Origin: Polytrichum commune | Taxonomy: Eukaryota > Streptophyta > Polytrichopsida > Polytrichales > Polytrichaceae | Assembly (NCBI GenBank): GCA_950295325.1 | Contig: OX485805.1 | Coordinates: 10,540,501-10,604,500 of the forward strand | DNA length: 64,000 nt | Direction of reading: 5' to 3' | Part shown: positions 33,330-46,068 of the stretch, piece by piece | Layout of the letters: each line of letters begins with the position of its first letter | Numbering within the stretch: position 1 is the first letter of the stretch | Position numbers and translations under genes: made by a program | The notes under the pieces: generated by a model | The model's database searches: none | Seen by the model: only the letters and a program-made list of their open reading frames with translations | What the model was told of the DNA's origin: nothing

Positions 33330-35360
33330 GAATTCTATAGGATCTAGGAAATTTGATCTCATTCATTGTGGACTCAAATTTGTGCCTAGACCTTTACAAT
33401 ATGGAATTTCTCTACCTTCCAATAGAGGTTGGATTCTAATCCCTTGTGAGTCATGAAAACTTTTCTCAAGTTATTAAAACAAATATTACAAAATATTTGC
33501 AAGTGTGCTTGCAACTGATTTGTAATTGGAGTCACACTTGGCAAACAAATTGCTAAATGTATAATATGTACAAAATATGGTCACCATCAACCATGCAACA
33601 TAAAATTCTTAATATCAAACTTCTTAGTAGCAATTACATACATGCCATATTTAAGTAAATCTTGACATATTTTTAAAATTTGGACTTTTTGGTTGCTTCA
33701 ATTCTTATGGGTAGATCCATAGTTACGCTTCTGATATACTCAAATTTTATGTGAGATATGTGGATCTATAGTGAGTACTTGCATGTTATGCTACTAACAT
33801 ATATTGGAAAATATCAAATATCAAATTCTTGATGTTAGATATATAAAAATAAATGTTCAATAGTAAAAACACGCTCAAACAAATTGTTATTAAACTATTA
33901 TAATCAACAATGCACATTTTATCAAAGGATCTTACCATACAATCCTATCGTAGGATCCTATATGCATGTTATAATTCTAGGATTGGCCCTAGTTTAGTTT
34001 AACTTACATATCAGATACATCTACGTTCTTCGGATTGTCAAGGTGTTATGCAAAGGAGTGCATTTGTGGGTTGAGTTCAAATGCATGTGTGGGTTTTGTT
34101 TGCAAGGTGTAATAAGAGAAATGTGACAAAAAGGACTAAGATAGGGATTTAGGATAGAGGAGAAAGAATGACATTAAGAAGGTTGATATTACAAAGTTTA
34201 GAGTGTAATGGCCGGGGTTTCATGGCACTCGGGTAAAGTCATCCGATAACCAAAATCAGATGAGTCCAACAAGAGGCTTGGGTGGAGCTTAGTTTAATAA
34301 GCACCTTCGACTTGGCCCGCAAGACCCCTTGTCCCCTCTTCGTCATTAATATGAAGCACTTTTTATTCAGTAAATAACAAATAGGTGGCAAGGGACCATG
34401 ATGTGGCTTTAACTACTCTACGCTTCTTTTCTAACCTCCCACAAGTTGTCACCAAGACAATGATGTGACATTAAATTGTGGACAATTTTAGCTCCATCAA
34501 AATTTGGATTGTTGGATCGATTCATGTGATGTCTCATCTATTTAGCAACATGATTCATGATTTAGTAAGGTCCTTGCGATTATTGAAAGCTCGAAAGAAA
34601 AATTTCATTGTGACTTTGTTTTTGAACTTAGCAGGTTGAATATATTTTGGGTATATTATTGGCCAATTTCATTGTGACACGTGTTTTTGTTGCAAAAAAT
34701 TGGTAACTATGAATGTTGCCATGTACTACTCAAATATAGCTGTCCACTACATATCGGAATTGAAGTGCACTGCATCAATTGGTGAAAATGCACTTGGCTC
34801 TGACAATGTGAGCATATGCGGGTCGCAGCCTCACTTGAATGAAACTTTGGACGTGATCAGGCAAGATGATGCATGGAGAGAGTTCATAATGACAAAAGCT
34901 TGTTGACTTGCTCATGGACATCATCCTGAGTAAATGCTTTTTAGGGGTGAAAACTTTCAATTGTCAAACCCCTACGTGCTCAAAGAGCTTGTAGTCAGTA
35001 GCCATGTTGTGCTTTCCAAACACTCCACAGTAGAATCAGATCAAGCACAAATAGCGGCAGCTCAGTAGCGGAATTTCCCGATCAAGGTTTTTTTGGCGAT
35101 GGAGCTGGAATTGCCCATGAGAGGGCCACACGCCTCATGAGAACATGCTGAAGTGCATGGCAGAGTTGAATTATCCCATGCAAAAGATATTGTGTGTTGT
35201 GGTGTAATTAAGAAAAGAAGCATTGCAGCACATCGTTCAATCAATGTCTGCCTCCAGCCACCATGATCATAAAGGTGGAGGATGCGTAAAGTGGAGATGC
35301 AGGCAAGGTGACATGATTTATTTTGTTAATGGAGATGCAAGTTATGTGAACGGATCCACC
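33330..35360. other. Gene-free intergenic DNA
   Basis: Only short frames are present, including 34700-34906 (plus). None resembles a known family. Confidence 0.4.
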
Positions 35361-35371
35361 CAGAAGCAACG

Positions 35372-35379
35372 TATATAAG
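35372..35379 (+). promoter_or_regulatory. TATA box of the small secreted-protein gene
   Basis: TATATAAG lies about 100 nt before the ATG at 35481. This is consistent with a transcription start near 35405 and a ~75-nt leader. Confidence 0.55.
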
Positions 35380-35480
35380 ATGTAGTGCTCTTGGAGTTCA
35401 TCATCCATTGCAATCAGTTCTCCACAGCTCTCAAACTTGCCACCGCAGTTGCTTACTACTTCCAACACTCACTCGATCCA

Positions 35481-35870
35481 ATGGCTTCCAGTGTCAAGCC
35501 TACTCTCATGTTCATGCTCCTCGTAGCCATGGCCATGGCCATGGCCGCCCAAGTGAGCGGTCACAATGTGTCTTGCAAGAACGAGTATTGCAAGCCTATC
35601 ACAGTGAACGGCATCACGATAGGTGTGAACGCCACCGTGATTGTCGTTGTTGACGATGTTCTCCAAACACTCACGTGCAAAGTGCCCCCCTTATTGGGTG
35701 GTCCGTCCACATACGTCGTCAATTGTCCATCGGCGGTGACCGCGATTGCACTTGTTGAAGTGAATTTCTGTCTCGTAGTGAAGGTGGTTGGTAGCACCTT
35801 GGGTGCGTTGTTGAACATAATCCTCGGCATCCTTGGATGTCTTAAAGTCACCCTTGCACTGTGTTTATGA
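35481..35870 (+). CDS. Small secreted hydrophobic Cys-containing protein (129 aa)
   Basis: This is a single-exon frame of 129 codons from ATG at 35481, which follows an upstream TATA box. Residues 1-26 form a classic signal peptide (basic start, LMFMLLVAMAMAMAAQVSG). The mature part begins HNVSCKNEYC and has seven cysteines, two NxS/T sites near the N-terminus (NVS, NAT), a central VIVVVDD strand, and a very hydrophobic C-terminal half (VVKVVGSTLGALLNIILGIL) ending in a CL. The pattern suggests an apoplastic or surface protein, but I do not recognise the family. The spacing does not fit hydrophobins or plant lipid-transfer proteins well. An upstream in-frame extension to 35385 exists, but the signal peptide argues for 35481. 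This is the cleanest host gene in the window. Confidence 0.7.
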   Translation: MASSVKPTLMFMLLVAMAMAMAAQVSGHNVSCKNEYCKPITVNGITIGVNATVIVVVDDVLQTLTCKVPPLLGGPSTYVVNCPSAVTAIALVEVNFCLVVKVVGSTLGALLNIILGILGCLKVTLALCL

Positions 35871-35879
35871 ACGTCTTCC

Positions 35880-37850
35880 ACAAACTAATCCTCAGGTTAT
35901 CTTCATGTACAACTCTTCATTTTGACTCCTCTTAGTGTTCCACTAGAATTGTTGTACTTCTTTAACTCGCAATCACAAGTCCAATGCTTACATTTGGTTT
36001 GTCAACAAGTATGATCAAATTTGTCTCTAGAAGCACAATGACATTTTGAAATGTGTTGTGGAACATCTTTGTGCGGTCATGGAGGTGGTGGTTATCCCAT
36101 CCTAGTGTAGGTTGCACAATACAACGTAGGTTAGGAATGACAATCACGGCAACTACATTATGATTTCTTTACGGTGTGGTTTTTGTGTTTACAGGTGTCA
36201 CCAACTCCAATGTTGGTCTTGAAAGGGGTGCTAAATATTTCTCCTCCACTTGACCGCTTGAGGATTGCAATCTCTAGAGAGAGAGAGCTGAAGTGCAATC
36301 ATCCACATCATGTGGCCAACCTTCCACAATATATATATATATATGTTTTCTATTTTGCAACCCCTTTTCATAAGAATTAGTATCCCAATTCCATATGATG
36401 GAAATCCTAGAAATTGATCTATTCTAGGGGAGCTTTTGATGGATAGGGGTACTAAGAGATGCATATGTATTAGTGCATACCTTCTATACAACATGTAGAG
36501 GTATAAGCCACAGACTTATGTGTCAACACACTTCCAAAAATCATGTATGTTTTGAATATTATAATGTCATCCCAAATCTCATGTTGAAGTCTTGAACACT
36601 TGAAGTGCATTGAAGATTTTGCATATCAATTGTATAGTACTCATGGGTGTGGATGACATGTTGTGTTCATCTATGTCAAGTTTTTGAGATTATTGTTGCT
36701 TTGAGCAGTAATACAATGAAACTTTTTGTTAACCCATCTTAGGATTTGAAGACATATTTAGCATGAAAAACTTTGGCTTTGCAATTCTTTGAATGTGTTT
36801 GTCCCATATTTCGAATGTTTGACCAAATGCTAGTAGTTTCATGCCTTTTGACCTATAGACGTCATGATAGAATGTAGTTGCAATTGAGAAGCTCTTGAAG
36901 TAGTATCTGCAAAGGGGGTCTTCTCAAAGATGTCATGACAATTAACACCATGATAATAAAGATGTGATATCCTACATTAGCTTATTTAATGGAGCAGAGA
37001 AATTTGAATTATTTGCCCCTTGTAAGTGAGAATGAAGATTGAAGAAGATGTTGAGTAAGTTGATAGCAATGTATCTCTAAATCACTAGGTTGCAAGGTTT
37101 GTGGTTGGTGGAAAGATCTTTCATTATCATGATACAATATAGTTGAACACTAACAAGAACCTAGTATCCTGGAAAAATAATAAGTTGAAGCCCACAAACT
37201 TGGCCGGTGAGAGCTTAGTCATGCAATCTTTTCACAAATAATTCAGCTTCAATAGATCATAGCATTCATTTTGTCTAGAAATAAATCATAGCAATGAATG
37301 ACTCCCTGAACCTCTTTGCTTGGATTCCTGACTTCTAAAATGTTATGGAGAAATCTGCCTATCAGAAGTTAGAGTTAGACGTATTCCATGGTTCCAATCT
37401 ACAGCTTAGTATGGAGGAACATGTTTTTCATCTCTCAGTTGGTTTCATTGAACATGTTACTATTGACCTGCACAAGATAGGATTCTACGCAATCCAAAAA
37501 GAACATAAATATGTGTAGATTGGATGTCTGAAATCAGTGAAATGGAGCTATGTAAACTTGAATTTATTGTGCACCAAAGAAATTTGGGTGAGCGTTCTAA
37601 TTGTGCCAGCATAAGTGTATGTGCTACTAAAGGTCCTAGGGTGGCAACAGTTGTATAATAAGTAGATTATTCAAAAAATAAGGTTTTGAAATAATAAGCA
37701 TGAAAGTGTTATTATAAAGTATCAATTTTTTTAATTAGAATAAGATGTGTTACTGTCAAAAAAATACAAGCACCATAAATTGCATGGGAACATTCCATGA
37801 AGCTCATGAGCTTCATAAGATGTGGTGAGAGCACCTCTTCAAACCTCCAC
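35880..37850. other. Gene-free DNA downstream of the secreted-protein gene
   Basis: AT-rich with short frames and a (TA)n run at 36330-36342. Nothing is recognisable. Confidence 0.4.
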
Positions 37851-37854
37851 GTGA

Positions 37855-39540
37855 ACCACCCCATGAACATCCACCCCCATTATTGTAAATTTTTCCAAGC
37901 TTAGACTGTCTCATATGCCTTATTGTAACAATCTCAACTCTCTCTCCTTCACACATGCTCCTCCACACCTACTATTTTGGATGTTTTCATTCTACAATAC
38001 AATCTCAATCTCAATGCAATATGTATCTGCGACAATATCTTATCATCCTTCTAAAATGTATGCTAATAAAAAGAATGCCTATACAAAACCACATCAACAT
38101 AACAATACAAAAAAATACATACACCTAACCCCCATCCCAAACCCCATACAGTCCTCTACAAAGATATCCTCAATACATACTACACACCTTCACACTAATA
38201 AGTATTATTCTCGCATCACACAAACATCCAACAACCACAAAGATCCTCAACACCAACACCACACAATGGGAAACACACAACATGATGGAAATAAGGCAAA
38301 CTCCATATACATACAAAGCACACCCAACACCCTCACATACAACCCCCCCAACATGCATACAACAACAACTTGACCACCCCCATAGTAAACATAAATTTTA
38401 TCGGAACCCTCTATATTTCTTACACACACATTAAAAAACCAATCACAAAATTGTTCACTACTACATATTATGGAACTCCTCTACCCTTATTCTACTCACC
38501 AGAGATAACTTCCTGAACCTAGGACCTACATACCATATCCTTAAATCTATCCAACCAAAATATTCTTAATATTACCAGAAAAAATTCCACGACACTAAAA
38601 CTTGAATATATTACCACATTGTTCGACATTTTCCTTTTATTAACCTCGACAATGAGCTCCCACATCTAGCCAAACATGCCCAATTCCTCTGACTATACCA
38701 CACCCCACCACGGGTAGATCACTCCATTGTCAAGTTGAACACCACGTGCGACCAAAAAAAATCTTCTTTTGGTAAGTTGCACCACCAAAATGGGTCAAAA
38801 TTTTATCAAATGTTTTTCATGAGTAGATATACACAGTACCTATGACATATTTAAAAGTGGTAACTAAATTTGATGATTTGTTTTTTTCATAAAACATATT
38901 GTTTCTAACTAGAATGACACAGAATTGAACTAAAAATATTACTAAAAAAAACATGACTAAAAATTTCAAAAAAATATACAAAAGATACTATCAATGGTTA
39001 TGTATATGTAGAAAAAATATCATAAATTTTAAAATTATATATGGCATGTAATATAGGGGTAGGAAACTTTGTCCGCACGTGGTGTCAACTTGACAATGAA
39101 GTGACCTCCCCATGCCCCCCACACACAACATACATCCTAATAGTCTCCATAAATCCCATACCAACACAATGCAACACCACTCTTCACAATTTGATTCCAT
39201 GCACATAGTCTCACTATACTAAGAAGACTACATAATGTTCCACCCCATTTGACCCCCCCCCCCCTACTATTTGCACCATCAACCAATTGTTCACCACAGC
39301 CCATGCACCAAGACAACTCGCACAAAAGCTACATGAACATCATACTCAACATTTCACATATCATTACCCCATCACAATCTTCACTCCAGCAACTATTCCC
39401 GGCCTACCCCATATACCTTGTAAAAGAAATCCCTCAAAATTCTACAACCAATACATAGGTCCTCATATAAATCACGCCAGGCCCCTGGCTCATCAATAAC
39501 ATCAACAAACAACCAACATACAAACATATGCCTAGACTCC
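37855..39540. other. G-poor (A+C-rich) tract, left part
   Basis: The plus strand is strikingly poor in G (runs such as acacctaacccccatccc). This makes long spurious Thr/Asn/Pro-rich plus frames (37915-38373). The same composition resumes at 46627 after the hAT insertion, so it was one continuous tract. Confidence 0.55.
38709..39114. mobile_element. MITE (406 bp) related to the 3.4-kb element in gene A
   Basis: It starts CACGGGTAGATCACT. Its right end, read in reverse, is CATGGGGAGGTCACT (11 of 15 bases match). Subterminal CACCACGTGCG is shared with 5745-9129. Flanking 8-mers CACCCCAC (38701-38708) and CCCCCCAC (39115-39122) are a 7/8 target duplication. This supports an 8-bp-duplication family. 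Confidence 0.7.
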
Positions 39541-40974
39541 ATCACATGCAGGGTTGTCTATCCCGACGTCATGACGGTGTCAGGCCATCATGACGTGTCG
39601 TGTCGTGACCAGTGTTGAACGGGTATCTGTCCCGCACACGGGTCTGTAAAAGGGTATGTACACTGGTTTGTGATACCAGCTTGAACTACCAAGCAGTGCG
39701 CAAATACCAGGTTCATACCCGGGCCCTGGACTCACTACCAACCCTAAACCTGGTCACTAACCCGTTGTGAGCCCAAAAGGGTGCCCACATTTAGTCTTAG
39801 ACCCTTGAAACGTTAGTTGATGCACTTTGAAGTAGCATGTTACTTCACAAAAATATAAAAAGAGTGAAATGTTAGTCTTAGAAGTACCATGTTGTAAGAG
39901 GCTAGGATGTGAGTTGTTATTGTGTTTTTACCTTCGGAAGGATTTGAGTGAATGAGGATAGGTAAGGAGAACTTGGATTGAGTAGTTAGTGAGTAGGCTA
40001 GTACAAATGGATGGAGACAACCAAAGTGACTCAAGAGGCAAGTGCATTCGAATTGGGATGAATGGAGGATCACATGGAGCGCACAAGTGGACCACCTCAT
40101 CATGGCCACTTAATGGGGAAGGCCCAAGGAAGAATGCAAGGTGGAGGATAAGCAAATTCTCAAAGCACCAATCAAATCACGAGTTAAGCATCGTGGTTTG
40201 AATTAAGTGGTGAGCGACGATTTGGGAAAGTAAGGGGAGAAAGTTATGGCGGCGGAAAGCGAAGGAGGCTAAGTTTGGGTTGAAGCATCCCAAGTTTGGT
40301 AAAGTGTGGTAGGTAGAAAGCCAAGGCTAGTTAAATGTTCGAATTAGGATCCTTGTTGATCATTTGAGGGAGGAAGGCTTAGAAGATAGGATTGGCGCCT
40401 ACTAAGTAGGAGGAAATCTCAAGGGCTTATCGTGAGCCTTGAGGGTGCTCACCCCCTCAAGCTTACTATATAATCCCTCATTATTCCCTCACTCATCCTC
40501 TCTTTCCTTTGTGCTCCAAGGCACCCCACGAGTTATAAGTGTGGGTGTGGGAAGCCATATTGGAGCACATGTGTGTGCTTAGTTTTTAGTTTGAGAGCCA
40601 AGGCTTGTTAGCCTTGAAGAGGGCTTGACCTCTTGGTAGAATTAGTGTTGACGTGAAGGATTTTAAAGTTAATTCATGATTCCAATTTGTGGTACTTAAA
40701 GTTCATGTTTTGAATACACGTGGTTGCAAGTTCCATGTTTAAGAGTTGAGCACTTGATGTTGTGATGAGTGCAAAAATATACTTGTGTGGATTAGTTAGT
40801 CTTAGTGAAGTTAGGAAATTCTCTCTCCCCCTCTCCTCTCTAGGATTTTAGGATTTTAAGATTAGAGAAGAATTGCGTGATTAGAAAGGGGTTGTTAGTA
40901 GAATTAGGGAAATTAGGTAGGAAGATTAGTTAAGGGCTTGAATAATTAGTGAGGTAGTTGGGGATTACAACTAC

Positions 40975-41170
40975 AAAGTTGTGGGTTCATGAAGGAGCTG
41001 GGTTTATGAAGGAGCTGGGTTTGTTTAGTTAGAAAGTAAAGAGCTGGGTTTATGAAGGACCTGGGTTTGTTTAGTTAGAAGCTAAGGAGCTGGGTTCATG
41101 AAGGAGCTAGGTTTATGAAGGAGCTAGGTTTATGTAATTAGAAAGTAAAGAGATGGGTTCATGAAGGAGC
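40975..41170. repeat. Minisatellite within LTR copy 3
   Basis: Imperfect units of 'aaggagctgggttt(at/gt)...tagttagaaagtaaagagctgggttcatg'. The unit differs from those in the other LTR copies. Confidence 0.7.
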
Positions 41171-41450
41171 TTAGTAGATAGCCTACCTAATTAGCTCATA
41201 GACAAGTAGTTAGTTACATTATGCTAGTTAGTGTTATGTGTGGCTTTCACAAGTAAATGTATTTGAGATTGACTATAGAGAATAGTGTTTTTTTAACACT
41301 TGCATCCTCTCTTTAAAAATAAACCACGTGCACAAATTAATGGAGAATGTGGAGCACTCTCGCGATGGCAAGACAAAGGAAGCAAAGACCAAAGGTGCGA
41401 GGGAGAGATTGACATAAGTCACATAAGTATTTCTTAATACTTAAAGGCTT

Positions 41451-41663
41451 ATGTACGGTATGGAGACACCAAGTGAGACCTCTTATAGTAGCGATACGGA
41501 ATACACAAGTGATAGTTCAAGTGGTAGTATAGAGTCAACGGCACGGACTCCATTTAGGAGAGGGATATCCTTAAGGGCTTGTGTAGCTAAAGCAGCCGGA
41601 TGGACGTTAGAAGCAAACAAAGACAAAATAGCACCCGAGCATAAGGAGGTTAAAATAACATAG
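41451..41663 (+). CDS. Micro-ORF with SLRACVAKAAGWTLE core, LTR copy 3
   Basis: This is 70 codons from ATG. A Ser/Thr/acidic N-terminal part is followed by STARTPFRRGISLRACVAKA and GWTLEANK. It lies about 1 kb downstream of the LTR TATA box and about 200 bp before the LTR end. It is the best-preserved copy in the family. It could be a regulatory peptide, or an exon spliced to the (lost) internal region. Confidence 0.5.
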   Translation: MYGMETPSETSYSSDTEYTSDSSSGSIESTARTPFRRGISLRACVAKAAGWTLEANKDKIAPEHKEVKIT

Positions 41664-42914
41664 TTAACTTGTGCATTCTCCACATACGTATTGAAATCGT
41701 ACATTGAGTTGTTAAAAGTGAAATTCCAGTTAAATCCAAGACCACTTGAAGGGTGAACCTTGCACTATGGACTCATCCAAGTCCAAATCCAATACCGCGG
41801 AGGAATGTGAGCCCAAACCCACTACTCGGACTACGGACGCTTAAGGGTGGGGGGTTTGGCCTCACACCCGTACCTTGCTCAACGATGAGCTTGGAAACCC
41901 TTAAACATGCACGTCTTTGTTCATTATGCCTGCTTCCGGCGATGTACGGGTTTGTTGTGTGCACAGCGTACTACAAGTAGTGGAGCTTTGTTGCTGGGGT
42001 TAAGCTAGCAACGTTGATTAATGTGGGAGAGAGGGTGTTGCACCTTCAAGAAGAGGTAATTATGTTTTGTCTTTGCTTGAAGCACCAACTTCATATAACA
42101 ACTAGGGTTTGTGTTTGCTAAACAAATTTAGTGAAGAGAAGTTGATTGCAGCAGGTGAGCTAGAGTGACATTTAGCTTGAGGGCATTGTTTGATTAAACT
42201 GATGTTGGTCGAAGTAGTCCATGTTGATCCGATTCAATACTTAGTCAAGCATGACAATTTGATAAATTCAAATCATGATTCAATTTGATCAGTTTGCTCA
42301 AGTTCATGCTTCATTTGTTTTGGATTTTTTATTTTTTATTTTATTAAATTATTAATTAAATAAATTCTCTCTTAAAAACCTTAAAATGACATACCATACC
42401 CTTGCACTGGGCACCCTGGTATATGAAAAAAAATCACACCATAACACGTACCCTACAATTCAAGAAATTTTACAAGACCACATACACATACCCTACCTTG
42501 AAAATACAAAACCTTTGTAATATCAATACCTCGATGTTCTACATTTCCAAGAATTTTTCAAAAACCAGGCCTCCCCTGTATGCACTTTACAACATACCCG
42601 TTCAACACTGGTCGTGACGGACCCCTCCGTCACGACACAATAGGGTCCACATAGGGTCAACCTAGGGGGCAACTAGTAGGGTGGGTAAAATACTTACCTT
42701 CTTGCCAAGGTGGTGTCCTATGTGGCAGAAAAGGCCGACGTGGACGTGGATATGCCTAGCGCCAGGTAAACCATTTTGCCATTCTGTTATCATTATGTTA
42801 AAATCAAAGTAGTAAAATATGACTAAGGAGTGTATGGGGCGGACGGGGACGGACGGGGGAAGGCGGAGGGGCGGAGGGGCGGATGGGGGGGGGGGGGATT
42901 TTCACATTTTTTTT

Positions 42915-43275
42915 GAAATTGAAGACATAGTCTCGGTTTTTTGGCTCTCAAAAAATCATATGAATTCCAAAAAATGAGTTCTTGGTGTCCACGGATAGGC
43001 AATGAAGTCCTCTATACAAATATGAAATAATATTTGTACTGCAAGAGAATGTGCGACCGCAATTCTACGCTGTTCGCTGGAATCAGCACCCTTTCACTTT
43101 TTTTTGGAAATTTTAAGACATAGTCTCGGTTTTTTGGCTCTCAAAAAATCATATGAATTCCAAAAAATGAGTTCTTGGTGTCCACGGATAGGTAATGAAG
43201 TCCTCTATACAAATATGAAATAACTTTTGTACTGCAAGAGAATGTGCGACCGCAATTCTACGCTGTTCGCTGGAA
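42915..43275. repeat. Tandem duplication, ~190-bp unit
   Basis: The block 'gacatagtctcggttttttggc' through 'cgcaattctacgctgttcgctgg' occurs twice in a row with very few differences, inside the outer hAT. Confidence 0.85.
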
Positions 43276-44639
43276 TCCGAGTTCCATGTAACTATTACAT
43301 AAAAACAAATAATCATGTGATTATTTTACTACAATTGAATTGTAACCCTTAAATGATACCAAAATAATGTTTTAAATATTTTATGAATATTTCTTTTGAT
43401 TTTTTCCTCTATATATAAATATGTTACTTATGCCCCCTCTCCATTTGACATTAGCTAAGCCTAAAAATGGGTCCTTAAAACTGAGCGTTCACACCATCGA
43501 CATTATCTAGTGCCGAGCCTAGTTGGCAAATGATGTGGCATGGCTTAAAAATGGAGGTTTTAAGCTAAAACTACCGACCCTCCCATCAGTACCTAGACAT
43601 GAGGCAAGAATGTAGGACCTCTAAAAGTGTTGCCTCCCGCTCTTGTGATTGGTTGCTTTTAGTCTTAGCTATGAGGGCACGAGGAGCTCCATTAACAAAA
43701 ACCGAGGGTAAGGATTAAGGCATTTGGGGATGGGACAAAAACTATCCAACATTCATTGGTTGGTAGATAAAACAATGACCATGTGTGAAAGCTACTTAAC
43801 TAAAACCTACTTGGAAATCTCCGGAGCAAGTTCTTGTAGGTGCATTGGGATAGCCGGACGTGTCCGCTATAACCGAGGGAGCTTTACCCGGGTTTTAGGG
43901 AACTCCTTGGGTGAGAGGGATGGGCACATGGCACCACCCTCTTTTCACCAGCCCACCCATTTATTTCAAAATAAACGGATCGGGACCGGTACATGGAATT
44001 TGGCCCTTATGCCCGATTGATAGTTTTTTGTTACAAATCAAGATTGTATTTTTTATTATTTAAAATATTAGTTTTTCTAAAATGTTGTGTAACCCAAAAT
44101 TGAGGTGACATTTTAGAATTAAATGTATATGTCATTTTGACATTCATTTTTTTTTAAATGTCACATGACACTTTGTATTTGGAGTTGAACGTCAAATGAA
44201 ATTTGTCAAACTTACACACTGTACGGGAGCATAGGGGGGGAAGACTGGGAGATGGGGGGAAGTAGTTTGTATGTTTGACAAAGATTTTGCAAGTTATTCA
44301 CTTTGGACACGCAAAAACTCGCAAAAAAAATGCATGTCAATTGACATGCACAATTGAGAAATTGACACGTACTGTGACTTGTGAAGAAAAAACCACACGT
44401 CAATTGACATGCTAGTGATGTTTTGGTTGGTTAAATATTGGACTAATTATGAGGCATCTTAGCTTGACACTGGGATGATTTGAGGTAGACTTTGCAAAAT
44501 GTAGAGATCCCCTTCAATTTGAGTGTAATGTACAATGTACAATTCACAATGCCTTAATTGAAGATAGATTGGAAGCAATATTGTTGTTGGGTTTGTGATT
44601 TGAAAGGGTTTAGGATTTAGGATTTAGGATTGTGAAACC

Positions 44640-45020
44640 ATATAAACTACTATGGTTGAAGCACCAATATGTGATTTGTTGAATGAAAGTGGCCTTCGAT
44701 TGCGTGACATGAGTTATGAAACCATATGAACTACTATGGTTGAAGCACATATATGTGATTTGTTGAATGAAAGTGGCCTTCGACTGCGTGACATGAGTTA
44801 TGAAACCATATGAACTACTATGGTTGAAGCACATATATGTGACTTGTTGAATGAAAGTGGCCTTCATATGCGTGTGGGTTGTGAAACCATATGAACCACT
44901 AAGGTTGAAGCACCAATATGTGATTTGCTGAATGAAAGTAACCTTCGGATGCGTGACATGGGTTGTGAAACCATATGAACCACTAAGGTTGAAGCATAAA
45001 TTTGTGATTTGTTGAATGAA
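44640..45020. repeat. ~81-84-bp tandem repeat inside the outer hAT
   Basis: About five units of 'gtgaaaccatatgaac(t/c)acta...ggttgaagca...tgtgatttgttgaatgaaagt'. It yields a repetitive minus-strand frame that I do not count as a gene. Confidence 0.85.
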
Positions 45021-45286
45021 TGGATAACATATCAAATATAGAAGCTTCAAAGAGGTATCAAAGAGGTTTCCAATACGGATGTCGAAAAACTTTTCCAAAA
45101 AGTGCAACTACCTTTTTTATCTCACCTACTTTTTTTTTATTCTAATTGTGTTGTCTTTATCTCACCAACGAGAATTGGATCCTCTACATCTTGGATTACA
45201 TCAATTATTGTATATTTTATGAAGTCATTTGAGCTCAATATATAAGTAGAGCATTTAGACTCATACATATGACGAGGTAGAGTATC

Positions 45287-45748
45287 ATGGATAGGATGGG
45301 AGAGGAGAGAGATATGTTTGAGGATCTAGGACGGGATGAGGAGATAGAGAATTTAGGGAATTCCCATATTCCATTCAATCCATCATCCGAGCGTAAGAGA
45401 AATAAGAGAAGTGCTAGAGATCGATTTCGTGATGAGTATGTCATGACCCCCTTCTCACAATCTATACAAGCATGGAAATTGAGGGCGGAGGAGAACCAAC
45501 GACGATATGCGGACAAATTGGAGATCGATGCGGTGGAGAAGAACTTAACAAAATGCGTGGGTGGAGATCCAAATGATGTGGTTGATTTGAGTACGCATAT
45601 GGAACGGAAGCCCGAGAATGTGGATGTGGAGGATAATTCAATCGACATTGAAGAAGTCAAGGTAGCGGGGGAATCTTCAAGGACTTTGCATTTTCGTAAG
45701 AAGATGGGAGGATGTCTCACAATGTTGAAAGGAATGGTAGCTTCATAA
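45287..45748 (+). CDS. Unrecognised 153-aa frame inside the outer hAT
   Basis: This ATG-started frame has gene-like composition: an acidic N-terminus, a basic ERKRNKRSARDRFR patch, a possible helix (AWKLRAEENQRRYADKLE) and an acidic middle with a VEDNSIDIEEVKV segment. No family is recognised. It runs opposite to the BED-finger remnant at 46254-46069, so it may be captured host sequence or a fragment of another transposase. Confidence 0.4.
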   Translation: MDRMGEERDMFEDLGRDEEIENLGNSHIPFNPSSERKRNKRSARDRFRDEYVMTPFSQSIQAWKLRAEENQRRYADKLEIDAVEKNLTKCVGGDPNDVVDLSTHMERKPENVDVEDNSIDIEEVKVAGESSRTLHFRKKMGGCLTMLKGMVAS

Positions 45749-46068
45749 AAAGCCGTTGCCCATGCTCTATCAAGAAGTTGTTTTGTTTACACATTGAACC
45801 CCTCCGTTATGTTGAGTTGACATAGTTCACGAGGAGGTGTGTCATGTACCACAACAACAGAATGCTGTGTGGATTGGGACATAAGCAAAGGCTATGTTTC
45901 ACTATCTACGGAGTCCGCTATAATAGGCTCCAGAGGTACATTATCTCGCACCGGAGGGTCCTCATTTACAATGCCTACATGTAAGGGCACAGCGCCTCCG
46001 CAATATTCAAACAAGACCCTAATATGCGGGGGTACCATCCTACATGTAGAAACATCACTAGGACCCCC

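Larger units (their letters stand above)
39766..41866 (+). mobile_element. Solo LTR of the TGTGAG...CTCACA family, copy 3 (2,101 bp)
   Basis: It begins TGTGAGCCCAAAAGGGTGCC and ends GGCCTCACA, with a perfect 5-bp target duplication CCCGT at 39761-39765 and 41867-41871. A TATA box (ACTATATAATCC near 40465) fits a U3 promoter. It is inserted in the inner hAT. It carries a minisatellite (40970-41170) and the micro-ORF (41451). Confidence 0.9.
39610..42610. mobile_element. Inner hAT element (3,001 bp including a solo LTR)
   Basis: Terminal inverted repeats CAGTGTTGAACGGGTAT lie at 39610 and, as ATACCCGTTCAACACTG, at 42594-42610. The perfect 8-bp duplication GTCGTGAC is at 39602-39609 and 42611-42618, inside the outer element's subterminal repeats. 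Minus the LTR it is about 0.9 kb and non-autonomous. Confidence 0.92.

Noticed and set aside
37915-38373. 152-codon Thr/Asn/His-rich frame
   Set aside because: Arises from the G-poor composition. No start context or homology.
44610-45107. 165-codon minus-strand repetitive protein
   Set aside because: Explained by the 81-84-bp tandem repeat inside the outer hAT.
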